Assembly (NCBI GenBank): GCA_012036325.1
Contig: JAAUPC010000074.1
Span: 1-11,828, forward strand
Reading direction: 5' to 3'
From: Paracoccaceae bacterium
GTDB lineage: Bacteria > Pseudomonadota > Alphaproteobacteria > Rhodobacterales > Rhodobacteraceae
DNA: 11,828 nt
The notes beneath the pieces were generated by a model, which made no database searches, had not been told where the DNA came from, and saw only the letters and a program-made list of their open reading frames with translations. Shown piece by piece: positions 1-7,281 of this stretch. How positions within the stretch are numbered: the stretch's first letter is position 1; the number at the start of each line of letters is the position of its first letter. Both the position numbers and the translations under genes were made by a program.

Positions 1-1537
1 CGGCGCGGTAATGGGCGCGCAGGCGGGCGCGCAGGTCAAGCACCTCGTCCACCAGCGCGCGTTCGCAGTCCCAACGCGCCCGTGCGCCCTTAAGGTCGGT
101 GCGGACGGTCGCAAGCGCGCTTTCAACCTCGGACTTACGGTCGGCCACGTCGATGCCGACGGCCCCTTCCCGGTCGATGATGGCGGACTCCACCTCAAGC
201 GACTGCAGGCGGCGTTCGATATCTTCAACCTCAGCCGGGGTGGCGTGCTGCGACACGGCCACGCGGGCGCAGACGGTATCGAGGAGACTGATCGCCTTGT
301 CGGGCAATTGCCGGGCTGGGATGTAGCGATGAGAAAGGCGGACGGCGGCCTGGATCGCCTCATCCAAAATCTCGACCTTGTGGTGTTTTTCCAGGACGGC
401 GGCGACACCGCGCACCATGCGGATCGCGGCGTCTTCACCCGGTTCCTCGACCTTCACCACCTGGAAGCGGCGGGTCAGAGCAGGGTCTTTTTCGATATGT
501 TCCTTGTATTCGGCCCAGGTGGTGGCGGCGACAGTGCGCAACTCGCCTCGCGCCAGCGCCGGTTTGAGAAGGTTTGCCGCATCGCCCGTGCCCGCCGCCC
601 CACCCGCGCCGATCAGGGTATGGGCTTCGTCGATGAAAAGGATGATCGGCTTCGGGCTGGACTGCACCTCATCAATCACGGCTTTCAGGCGCTTTTCGAA
701 TTCGCCCTTCACTGATGCCCCGGCCTGCATCAGGCCAATGTCAAGCATATGAAGGTCCACCGCCTGCAACTGCGGCGGCACGTCGCCGCGTGCGAGCCGC
801 AAGGCAAAGCCTTCGACCACGGCGGTCTTGCCGACCCCGGCCTCACCCGTGAGGATCGGGTTGTTCTGCCGACGCCGCATCAGGATGTCGATGATCTGGC
901 GGATTTCCATGTCGCGTCCGATCACCGGATCAATTTTCCCGGCCTTTGCCCGTTCGGTCAGGTTCGTGGCATATTGCGCCAGCGCCGACTTGCCTTGCGG
1001 TTTCGCCGCCGGTTCCGCGGCGGCGCTGGGGGCGGTGGTGGATTCGACCGAGGCTTCCAGCAACCCGTCAAGCTGGGGTTCCAGACTGTCAGGGTCGATC
1101 TTGTCGAACTCCAGACTGATCTTCAGCATCAGCCCTTCCAGAACCGGCACTTTCATCGCGGCGAGAAGGATATGGGCCGAGCGGACCTGATCTGCCTCAC
1201 GCTCCATCTTGCCGAAGGTCCAGGCTTCGCGGATGGCGTGGAAGATGTGGTCAGAAAACTCTTCCACCGCGCCCGCGCCATGGGGCAGCTTGTCAAGGGC
1301 GCGCTGCAAATCGCCCTCAAGCCGCGCGCCGTCCACCCCGGCGGACTGGCACAGGATGTCGAAATCGCTGCGGTCGCTGCGCGACAGAGCCTCGATGAAA
1401 TGCGCCAGTTCGACGTAAGGATTGCCGCGCGTCTTCGCACTTTGCGCGGCGGCTGAGAAGGCCCGCAGGCACACCTCATTCAGCTTGCCGACGAGTTCCT
1501 TGCGCTTGACAGTCTCAGGTGATCCGCGCTGAGCCAT
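1..1537 (-). CDS. clpV: ClpV/TssH, T6SS sheath-disassembly AAA+ ATPase (N-terminal 512 codons, C-terminus off window)
   Basis: ClpV is the hexameric AAA+ unfoldase that pulls TssC subunits out of the contracted T6SS sheath in the cytoplasm so they can be reused. Read on the minus strand from ATG at 1537-1535, with a GAAGGGG ribosome site (1552-1546) 8 nt upstream. Visible in order: a Clp N-type helical domain (about residues 1-160, containing KLNEVCLRAF); an Ala/Pro-rich linker (about 165-190); AAA-1 with Walker A GEAGVGKT at 231-238, pore loop AGASVKGEFEKR, Walker B ILFIDEAH with D303/E304, and arginine finger R356/R357 in ALTRRFQ; then the charged coiled-coil middle domain. The second AAA domain lies beyond position 1, since family members have about 850-900 residues. 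It is transcribed away from the kinase. The N-domain and T6SS neighbours favour ClpV over housekeeping ClpB. The frame is intact throughout; identity is secure. Confidence 0.96.
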   Translation of the reverse strand, partial: MAQRGSPETVKRKELVGKLNEVCLRAFSAAAQSAKTRGNPYVELAHFIEALSRSDRSDFDILCQSAGVDGARLEGDLQRALDKLPHGAGAVEEFSDHIFHAIREAWTFGKMEREADQVRSAHILLAAMKVPVLEGLMLKISLEFDKIDPDSLEPQLDGLLEASVESTTAPSAAAEPAAKPQGKSALAQYATNLTERAKAGKIDPVIGRDMEIRQIIDILMRRRQNNPILTGEAGVGKTAVVEGFALRLARGDVPPQLQAVDLHMLDIGLMQAGASVKGEFEKRLKAVIDEVQSSPKPIILFIDEAHTLIGAGGAAGTGDAANLLKPALARGELRTVAATTWAEYKEHIEKDPALTRRFQVVKVEEPGEDAAIRMVRGVAAVLEKHHKVEILDEAIQAAVRLSHRYIPARQLPDKAISLLDTVCARVAVSQHATPAEVEDIERRLQSLEVESAIIDREGAVGIDVADRKSEVESALATVRTDLKGARARWDCERALVDEVLDLRARLRAHYRA

Positions 1538-1600
1538 CGGGTCCGCCCCTTCAAAGAATGTGTGTTCAACGGTCGCTAAAAAAAGGCGGGAAATTCGCCA

Positions 1601-1611
1601 AGACTCAGTCT
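1601..1611. repeat. Perfect 11-bp palindrome, possible operator half-sites
   Basis: AGACT-C-AGTCT is a perfect inverted repeat around a central C, and a further AGTCT follows directly at 1612-1616. It lies in the middle of the divergent spacer, where a regulator could act on both clpV and the kinase gene. The 7-mer TCAGTCT recurs upstream of tssA (3892-3898). No regulator is known for it; an 11-bp palindrome can arise by chance. Confidence 0.35.
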
Positions 1612-1646
1612 AGTCTGGAACAATCGATTTTGCGACTGTTTTGAAC

Positions 1647-1670
1647 GGGGTGTTCGGAATTCCGCACCCC
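1647..1670. repeat. 24-nt interrupted inverted repeat before the kinase ribosome binding site
   Basis: The left arm GGGGTG (1647-1652) pairs with CACCCC (1665-1670), and the inner CGGAATTCCG (1655-1664) is self-complementary; only TT at 1653-1654 is unpaired. As DNA it would be a good operator for a dimeric regulator. As RNA it would form a stem with a small bulge and an AAUU loop ending at the base just before the AGAGG ribosome site (1671-1675), so it could control translation of the kinase. The repeat is directly visible; the function is inferred. Confidence 0.5.
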
Positions 1671-1684
1671 AGAGGTTGACACCG

Positions 1685-3847
1685 ATGATAGACGCATTGC
1701 CCGGCGACATCTTCCACCGCGGCCAGGTTCTGAACAATACCTATGAAATTGAGGGGGTTCTGGGCCGTGGCGGCACCGGTGAAGTGTACCGCGCCCGCAA
1801 CCTGATCTCGGGCCGGATCGTCGCGATCAAGGCGTTGAATGCGCAGTTTTCCGGGCAGGACGGCTATATTGAGTTGATGAAGCGCGAAGAGCAGATGCGC
1901 GACATCCGCGATGATGCGGTGGTGCGCTATACCGAATGTTCCCGCATGGATCAGGGGCATGTGTTTCTGGTGATGGATTACATCGCCGGGCCTTCCATCG
2001 CCGATGAGATGCTGCGTCGGCGGCTTGAACCGCGTGAGTTGATGATCATCGCGCACCGGGTGGCCGAAGGGCTGGTCGCGGCGCACAAGCAAGGAATCGT
2101 CCACCGCGACCTGTCGCCCGACAACATCATCCTGCGCGATGGCAGCCCGGAAAAGGCGACAATTATCGACTTTGGCATTGCCAAGGACACCGGCGAAGGC
2201 GCGCGCACGATTGTTGGCAATGACTTCGCGGGGAAGTACGAATACGCCGCACCCGAGCAGATGGAGGGCCGGGCTGAGCCAAAATCAGACCTTTACGCCC
2301 TGGGTGCCCTGTTGCTGGCGGCCTGGAAAGGGCAGGTGCCCTTTGCGGGAATGACGCCCGGAGAGATGATCCGGCGCAAACAGGACCGGCTGGAAACCGG
2401 TGGCGTTCCGGAACCGCTGAAAGGCCTGATCGACTGGCTGACCGAGCCCTCGCTGGCCCAACGCGCGCCTTCCGCGGCGGCGGTGGTGGAGCAGGTGGGT
2501 AAGGCGCTGAAAGGCCCATCAACCGAACGGAGCCGCACCGCGCCACCGACCAAGGTCACCTCTCGGATTGGCGGGGGGGCGGAAAGGCGGTCTCGTGGCG
2601 GGCATTGGGCGCTCGGGTTGGTGGTCCTTTTGGCGGTGGCGGGGGGCGGGGCCTGGTTTGGTGGCCTGTTGCAACCCTTGGTCGAGACAGTGATCGAAGA
2701 GCAGTTGCCGGTGGTCACACCCTATACATTGACGGCCGCAGGCGGCGCGGGGCCGGACGGAGAGGGCCCAAAAGCTGTTGGACTGAGAGGAAATGCCCCT
2801 GATGCAGTTGCGGCCGAAGCGATCCGCGCGGGCTTTGCGGGGCTTGCGGGCCGGGCGGCGGCTGATGGCGCGGTGACGCTAGCGCAAGGGATGCCGACAC
2901 CGGGCTGGGCCACTGGGGCGGCGGCCGTGTTTCCAGCGGCGCAGGGGCTGGAGGATTGGCGGATCGAGATTTCGGACATGACGGCCAGGATCAGCGGGCT
3001 TGCGCCGTCGGTGGGTGCGGGCTCCACGATCCGCGCTGCGCTTGAGGCGTGGGCCGCCAAGCATGGCTTTGCCCTGAAGCTGGACCTTGCGAACGGCCCC
3101 CGGGTTTTAGACCCGGCGGCTGTACAGGATGTGCTTGACGGCATGGCGAACTGCGGACCGCTCTTGCAGGTCGAACCACCGGTGGACGGCTATCCCCTAG
3201 GGGCGACCATCACCATCGAAGGCGCGGCGCTGGTGCCGGATTTAGATGTGACCATCAGCGCGGCGCTGGCTGGGGTGATCGGCGACCGGAAGGTGGTGAC
3301 AAGCATCGAATTGCTGAACCAGAACCTGTGTGCCGTGCGCAGTGTCTTGCCCCCTTTGCCATCTAATGCCCTGTCCGTCTGGCTTGGCCATGGCGCCACT
3401 GGTGAGGCGAACCTGGTTGGCGTCTTCACCACAGGCCAGAACCCGGTGGTCGAGGTGCTGATCCCTGCCAATGTGACCAAGGGGCGCTTGTGGGTCATGG
3501 TGGTGGATACGACGAACACGGTCTACAATCTGTTGCCAAACGCCAATTTCGCCGAAACCGACATCTCGAAACTGGGCAAGGTGGAAGGTGGCACCAGGCG
3601 GGTCCGGGTGCTGTTCAGCGTGGCCGAGAACAAGGCCGATAACCGGCTGCCGAAGGCCGAAGTCACGCCAAGTGATTACGGCAAAAGCGAAATCATCGCT
3701 TTCCTGACCGAGGGTGATCTTTTTGACACCCGGCGTCCAGCAGATGAAAGCATTGGGTCCTTCGCGGAATCTTTGGCAAAATCACTGGCTGAAAGGCCGG
3801 GAACCGTTATCGGGTTTGCCTCTCGCATTCTGGAAACCCGACCTTGA
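1685..3847 (+). CDS. T6SS-associated transmembrane Ser/Thr protein kinase (PpkA-like) with DUF4384-like C-terminal domain
   Basis: A 720-residue membrane kinase, probably the activating kinase of T6SS threonine phosphorylation, which in other systems targets Fha or TssL. ATG 1685 is preferred over in-frame TTG 1676 because AGAGG (1671-1675) is 9 nt upstream of the ATG and abuts the TTG. Kinase domain, about residues 20-275: glycine loop GRGGTGEVY (27-35), lysine K49 in VAIK, catalytic loop HRDLSPDN (140-147), DFG at 162-164, then APEQ. A basic/Pro linker precedes one hydrophobic segment (about 308-329). The remaining 390 residues are probably periplasmic: an Ala/Gly-rich stretch, a BON-like piece (about 424-488, with ARISGLAPS), two cysteines (C490, C549), and a segment resembling DUF4384 (LWVMVVDTTNTVYNLLPN, 602-619). 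There is no von Willebrand A domain as in Pseudomonas PpkA. Kinase activity is near certain; the C-terminal assignments are by eye. Confidence 0.9.
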   Translation: MIDALPGDIFHRGQVLNNTYEIEGVLGRGGTGEVYRARNLISGRIVAIKALNAQFSGQDGYIELMKREEQMRDIRDDAVVRYTECSRMDQGHVFLVMDYIAGPSIADEMLRRRLEPRELMIIAHRVAEGLVAAHKQGIVHRDLSPDNIILRDGSPEKATIIDFGIAKDTGEGARTIVGNDFAGKYEYAAPEQMEGRAEPKSDLYALGALLLAAWKGQVPFAGMTPGEMIRRKQDRLETGGVPEPLKGLIDWLTEPSLAQRAPSAAAVVEQVGKALKGPSTERSRTAPPTKVTSRIGGGAERRSRGGHWALGLVVLLAVAGGGAWFGGLLQPLVETVIEEQLPVVTPYTLTAAGGAGPDGEGPKAVGLRGNAPDAVAAEAIRAGFAGLAGRAAADGAVTLAQGMPTPGWATGAAAVFPAAQGLEDWRIEISDMTARISGLAPSVGAGSTIRAALEAWAAKHGFALKLDLANGPRVLDPAAVQDVLDGMANCGPLLQVEPPVDGYPLGATITIEGAALVPDLDVTISAALAGVIGDRKVVTSIELLNQNLCAVRSVLPPLPSNALSVWLGHGATGEANLVGVFTTGQNPVVEVLIPANVTKGRLWVMVVDTTNTVYNLLPNANFAETDISKLGKVEGGTRRVRVLFSVAENKADNRLPKAEVTPSDYGKSEIIAFLTEGDLFDTRRPADESIGSFAESLAKSLAERPGTVIGFASRILETRP

Positions 3848-3936
3848 CCCAGCGCCGGTCATGTGTAGGTTGAAAAAATTACATTCGTCTGTCAGTCTTT
3901 GCTTCGTCTAGCGTTTCATTTTCTAGGCACCTTGAT
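3848..3936 (+). promoter_or_regulatory. Gap between kinase gene and tssA; possible promoter of the tssA-fha operon
   Basis: This 89-bp AT-richer stretch is, with the gap before hcp, one of only two sizeable breaks in the plus-strand series. It contains TTGAAA (3870-3875) as a possible -35 element but no good -10 at 16-18 nt, plus TCAGTCT (3892-3898) and GTCTAG (3906-3911), which also occur fused as TCAGTCTAG at 1605-1613. Only a weak AGG (3925-3927) precedes the tssA ATG. No clear terminator for the kinase gene is seen, so read-through is possible. Confidence 0.35.
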
Positions 3937-5091
3937 ATGGAAATTGCGGCATTCATCGCAGCGATTGACCCAGCGTCTCCCTCCGGGGCAGACTTGCGGA
4001 ACGATGCACGGTTCCATGCCCTTGAAAACCGTTTGGAAGCGGCCTCCCGCCCGGCACGGCTGCGGCTGATTGAAGGCGGCGGTACCGGGGCAGTTGACCT
4101 GAACTGGTCCGAATTGCTGGACGATGCGGCGGCGCTGGCGCAAAGCGGGCGCGATCTGCGGCTTCTGGTGATCGTCGCGCGGCTTTTGACCAATGACCGC
4201 GGCCTTGCAGGCTTGGGCGAAGGGCTGGACCTGCTGACCCAGAACGTGACACAGTTCTGGGACAGCCTGCACCCCGCCTTGCGCGATGCCCCGTCAAAGC
4301 GTGAGGCAGCGCTGCGGCGGATCAACGCCTTGTATCAGCTGGAAAACCCGGATGGCGGTGTGCTGGGAGACCTTGAGTTCACTACGCTTCTGGCCCCGCG
4401 TGGGCTTGGCCCGGTGACTGGTGGTGATCTGGCCGCAGGTGCCCTGACGCGCAACGCCTATTCGGTTGAGGCCCCGAAAGGCCTGGGTGAAAAAGAGCTC
4501 GCCGCACTTCTGGACAAGCATGAGGCGCGGCTGAACCGGGTGACAGTGGCCTGCCGGGCCACAGCCGCCGAACGCCCAGATGAGATGGCCACGCTGAAAG
4601 CCGATCTTGACGCAGCCCGCACTGGCCTTACGGCGCTCGAAACGGCCCTTGCCCCGCATGTGACTGAAAACGGCGTGGCGGTCCGGTTCGATTCGCTTGC
4701 CAAGATGCTGACGCGCATCGGCCAGACGCTTGACGCAGGCGGCGACACCGTCGCCGCAACCCCTGCCATGCCCCCAACCGGAATGGAGGCCCCCGCGATG
4801 TCCGCCGATCCCGCCCCGTTGCGCGCTCCCAATGGCGCTGCCCCGGGACCTGCCGGCCACCAAAGTGTGGCCCTGCCCGGGCAACTTCACACTCGCCGTG
4901 ATGTCGAGCGGTGCCTTGACCTGGTAATCGACTTTTACGAACGCACCGAGCCTTCCTCGCCGATCCCGCACCTGGCGCGGCGGATGCGGAAAATGGTGCC
5001 GATGAATTTCATGCAGTTGATGGAAGAGATCGCCCCCAGCGGCCTGAAAGAGTTTCGCGGCGTCGCCGGCGTTTTCGAGGAAAAGAAATGA
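3937..5091 (+). CDS. tssA: TssA (ImpA family), T6SS sheath/tube assembly initiator
   Basis: TssA binds the membrane complex and baseplate and primes polymerisation of the Hcp tube and TssBC sheath in the cytoplasm. This 384-residue protein has the ImpA N-terminal domain (about 1-140; it starts MEIAAFIAAIDPASPSGADL, with LRLLVIVARLLTNDRGLAGL and TQFWDSLHP typical of the family), a helical middle, a low-complexity Pro/Ala-rich linker (about 268-315), and a conserved C-terminal helical module (about 325-378) including ERTEPSSPIPHLARRM and PMNFMQLMEEIAPSGL. Length and the single short C-terminal domain resemble Pseudomonas TssA1 rather than the long membrane-anchored class. The ribosome site is poor (AGG 3925-3927). 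It is followed 18 nt later by tssB, forming the usual tssABC group. Confidence 0.94.
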   Translation: MEIAAFIAAIDPASPSGADLRNDARFHALENRLEAASRPARLRLIEGGGTGAVDLNWSELLDDAAALAQSGRDLRLLVIVARLLTNDRGLAGLGEGLDLLTQNVTQFWDSLHPALRDAPSKREAALRRINALYQLENPDGGVLGDLEFTTLLAPRGLGPVTGGDLAAGALTRNAYSVEAPKGLGEKELAALLDKHEARLNRVTVACRATAAERPDEMATLKADLDAARTGLTALETALAPHVTENGVAVRFDSLAKMLTRIGQTLDAGGDTVAATPAMPPTGMEAPAMSADPAPLRAPNGAAPGPAGHQSVALPGQLHTRRDVERCLDLVIDFYERTEPSSPIPHLARRMRKMVPMNFMQLMEEIAPSGLKEFRGVAGVFEEKK

Positions 5092-5109
5092 ATCTGGAGG
5101 GAATGAGCC

Positions 5110-5643
5110 ATGAGTGAAAGCAAGGCAAAAGTCATCGAAAGAAACCGGTCGCCGCGCGTTCAGATCGCCTATGACGTCGAACATTACGGCAGCCCGACCA
5201 CGATCGAGCTGCCCTTCGTGATGGGCGTGATGGCGGATCTTGCGGGGTCATCGGAAACCCGCGAGGCGCAGAAATCCCCCGCTGACCGCGCCTTTGTCGA
5301 GATCGACGCAGGCAGGTTCTCCAAGTTTATGGAGGCGCTGTCGCCGCGTGTGAAGGCCCGGGTCAAGAACACACTGCCCGCCGCCGAAGGGGCTGAGGCT
5401 GATGAAGAGATGTTCGTCGACCTGTCCTTCAAGTCGATGAGCGATTTCACCCCCGACAAGGTGGCCGAACAGGTGCCCGCGCTGGCCGAATTGATGGCTA
5501 TGCGTCGTCAACTTGAAGAATTGCTGGGGTACATGGACGGCAAGGTGAACGCAGAAAAGCGCATCGCTCAGCTTTTGGCGAATGAGCCCCTGCTGCAGCA
5601 GGTCGCCGAGGAAGCGATGAAATCCGAGGGAGGCAAGTCGTAA
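5110..5643 (+). CDS. tssB: TssB/VipA, small T6SS contractile sheath subunit
   Basis: TssB pairs with TssC to build the helical contractile sheath around the Hcp tube. The 177-residue product has normal family length and the signature N-terminus (residues 15-38: SPRVQIAYDVEHYGS followed by IELPFVMGVMADLAG), a middle with FSKFMEALSPRVKARVKNTL, the conserved DLSFKSMSDFTPDKVAEQVP, and a helical C-terminus. A strong GGAGG (5096-5100) sits 9 nt before the ATG; the out-of-frame ATG at 5103 is too close to it. Its stop codon shares one base with the tssC start (TAATG), which suggests translational coupling and equal synthesis of the two sheath proteins. Confidence 0.97.
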   Translation: MSESKAKVIERNRSPRVQIAYDVEHYGSPTTIELPFVMGVMADLAGSSETREAQKSPADRAFVEIDAGRFSKFMEALSPRVKARVKNTLPAAEGAEADEEMFVDLSFKSMSDFTPDKVAEQVPALAELMAMRRQLEELLGYMDGKVNAEKRIAQLLANEPLLQQVAEEAMKSEGGKS

Positions 5644-7157
5644 TGGCCGACACCGAAAAAGCCAAAGGCGCGGCCGGTGCCGCCGAAGCCCAGGCCATTG
5701 ATCTGGGTGAGTTTTCCGATCTTCTGGAAAAGGATTTCCGGGTTCGTGAAGATGACAGCGCCAAGCTGAAAAAGCTGGTGCAGAACTTGGCCCTGGCCGC
5801 AAAGGAGAAGTCTGGCACGGCCACCATTTCGGGCAACGCGGTCAAGTCGATCAAATCGCTGATCGCGGGGATTGACCAGCTTTTGACCACGCAGATGAAC
5901 GAAATCCTGCACGCCCCCGAGGTGCGCAAGATGGAAGGCAGCTGGCGCGGCCTCCACTATCTGGTCAACAACACCGAGACCGACGCCAAGTTGAAGATCC
6001 GCGTCCTCAACATCTCGAAGGACCAACTGGCCGACCAGCTGGAAGATTTCGAAGGCCAGATGTGGGACCAGTCCCCCGTCTTCAAGAAGGTCTATTCCGA
6101 CGAATATTCGATGTTCGGCGGTGAGCCCTTCGGCGCGCTGATCGGGGACTATGAATTCAGCCACCATCCGCGCGATGTGGGCCTTCTGCGCAACCTGTCG
6201 GGCATCTGCGCCTCGGCGCACGCGCCGTTCATTGCGGCGGCGGCACCGCAGCTCTTCCGGATGGAAAGCTGGCAGGAACTGCCCAATCCGCAGGATCTGA
6301 AGCAGATCACCTCCTCGCCTGACTACGCCAGCTGGCAGTCGCTGCGCGAATCCGAAGACGCGCGCTATATCGGCCTTGCGATGCCGCGCGTTCTGGCGCG
6401 GCTGCCCTATGGTGCCAATACCGTACCGGTCAAAGGCTTTGCCTTTGAAGAAGCGATCGACGGCAAGCATGACCACTATGTCTGGATGAATGCGGCCTTC
6501 GCGATGGGCGTAAACATCAACCGCAGCCACAAGCTTTACGGCTGGGGCACGCAGATCCGCGGTGTGGAAAGCGGCGGCACGGTCACCAACCTGCCGGTCC
6601 ATGCCTTCCCGACCGATGACGGCAGCATCGCGATGAAATGCCCGACCGAGATTGCCATCGACGACCGGCGCGAGGCGGAACTGGCCAAGCTGGGCATGAT
6701 GCCGATCCTGCACCGCAAGAACACCGACCTTGCGGCCTTCATCGGGGCGCACAGCCTGCAAGATGATGAGGCGCGCGCCGGCCGTCTGGTGGACCCGGAC
6801 GCGCAGGCCAACGAACGGCTGTCGGCTAACCTGCCGTACCTTTTCCCGGTCAGCCGCTTTGCCCATTACCTCAAGGCCATCGCGCGCGACAAGATCGGCA
6901 CGTTCAAGGAACGCGGCGACATGCAGATCTGGCTGTCGGAATGGATCAACCGCTACGTGCTGGCCAATACCACGATGGCCGATGACAAGGCCAAGGCGAA
7001 GCGCCCGCTGGCCATGGCCGAGGTGCAGGTCGACAGTGTCGAGGGGCGCCCTGGCTATTACAACGCGCGCTTCTACCTGCGGCCGCATTACCAGCTGGAA
7101 GGCATCAACGCGAGCTTGCGGCTGGTGTCAGAGCTCCCCTCGGTGAAGGGCGCCTGA
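5643..7157 (+). CDS. tssC: TssC/VipB, large T6SS contractile sheath subunit
   Basis: TssC is the major sheath protein and the ClpV substrate. The 504-residue product matches family length. An N-terminal segment (about 1-60) contains IDLGEFSDLLEKDF, the region corresponding to the helix that ClpV recognises in other systems. The core shows strongly conserved stretches: EVRKMEGSWRGLHYLV, SDEYSMFGGEPFGALIGDYE, FAHYLKAIARDKIGTF and the C-terminal YNARFYLRPHYQLEGI. The ATG overlaps the tssB stop by one base, with GGAGG (5629-5633) inside the end of tssB, 9 nt upstream. A GC hairpin follows the gene and then hcp. No gaps or odd residues were noticed. Confidence 0.97.
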   Translation: MADTEKAKGAAGAAEAQAIDLGEFSDLLEKDFRVREDDSAKLKKLVQNLALAAKEKSGTATISGNAVKSIKSLIAGIDQLLTTQMNEILHAPEVRKMEGSWRGLHYLVNNTETDAKLKIRVLNISKDQLADQLEDFEGQMWDQSPVFKKVYSDEYSMFGGEPFGALIGDYEFSHHPRDVGLLRNLSGICASAHAPFIAAAAPQLFRMESWQELPNPQDLKQITSSPDYASWQSLRESEDARYIGLAMPRVLARLPYGANTVPVKGFAFEEAIDGKHDHYVWMNAAFAMGVNINRSHKLYGWGTQIRGVESGGTVTNLPVHAFPTDDGSIAMKCPTEIAIDDRREAELAKLGMMPILHRKNTDLAAFIGAHSLQDDEARAGRLVDPDAQANERLSANLPYLFPVSRFAHYLKAIARDKIGTFKERGDMQIWLSEWINRYVLANTTMADDKAKAKRPLAMAEVQVDSVEGRPGYYNARFYLRPHYQLEGINASLRLVSELPSVKGA

Positions 7158-7173
7158 CAAGCGCCCCGTCCCT

Positions 7174-7199
7174 GCGGGCCCCGGGGTTCCGGGGCTTGC
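7174..7199 (+). promoter_or_regulatory. GC-rich RNA hairpin between tssC and hcp
   Basis: GCCCCGG (7178-7184) and CCGGGGC (7189-7195) pair perfectly around the 4-nt loop GGTT; the outer bases 7174-7177 and 7196-7199 extend it with two G-C and two G-T pairs to an 11-bp stem. No U-tract follows, so it is not a standard intrinsic terminator. Placed after the sheath genes and before hcp, it could be a partial terminator, or a 3' stabiliser or processing site that lets hcp mRNA accumulate separately. The stem is visible; its role is inferred. Confidence 0.5.
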
Positions 7200-7281
7200 T
7201 ATCAAGCCTTTGCAGACCGCAAGCGCTGTAAGGCGCCCGGAAAATTTCCCTAACGAACCCAACATTTGAAAGGACATGAAG
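7200..7281 (+). promoter_or_regulatory. hcp leader region with ribosome binding site
   Basis: The rest of the tssC-hcp gap. It turns AT-rich near its end and contains the inverted repeat GGAAA-A-TTTCC (7239-7249). GAAAGGA (7268-7274) is the hcp ribosome site, 7 nt before ATG 7282. No clear -35/-10 pair was found, but Hcp is normally needed in large excess over other components, so a separate hcp promoter or mRNA processing here is plausible. Confidence 0.35.

Larger units (their letters stand above)
1538..1684. promoter_or_regulatory. Divergent intergenic region between clpV and the kinase gene
   Basis: This 147-bp spacer must hold the 5' signals of both clpV (leftward) and the kinase (rightward). 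It is more AT-rich than the flanking genes and contains a run of seven A (1578-1584), the inverted pair GGCG/CGCC (1585-1588 and 1596-1599), an 11-bp palindrome (1601-1611), the palindrome AATCGATT (1622-1629) and a long inverted repeat (1647-1670). A weak leftward promoter candidate is TTGGCG, 17 nt, TAGCGA (minus strand, about 1601-1573). I could not find a convincing sigma-70 or sigma-54 promoter for either direction. The regulatory role is inferred from position and repeats. Confidence 0.6.

Noticed and set aside
11..1456. Long plus-strand open frames (234 and 235 codons) over the left end
   Set aside because: They lie antisense to clpV, whose minus-strand frame carries Walker A, Walker B, pore loop and arginine finger. 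The plus frames have no family resemblance.
1617..1633. Sigma-54 (-24/-12) promoter candidate TGGAAC...TTGC
   Set aside because: The GG (1617-1618) and GC (1632-1633) are 15 nt apart instead of 12, and the TGGCAC element is imperfect. Sigma-54 control is common for T6SS, but this site does not fit.
1676..1684. TTG at 1676 as the kinase start codon
   Set aside because: It directly abuts AGAGG with no spacer. ATG 1685, three codons later, has a 9-nt spacing.
5568..7088. 506-codon open frame on the minus strand
   Set aside because: It is a shadow opposite tssC in GC-rich DNA. The plus-strand translation is a full canonical TssC, and the minus frame shows no recognisable domain or ribosome site.
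7174..7199. Intrinsic terminator after tssC
   Set aside because: The stem is good but no U-run follows (the next bases are mixed), so complete termination is not supported; it is kept as an RNA hairpin of unknown role.
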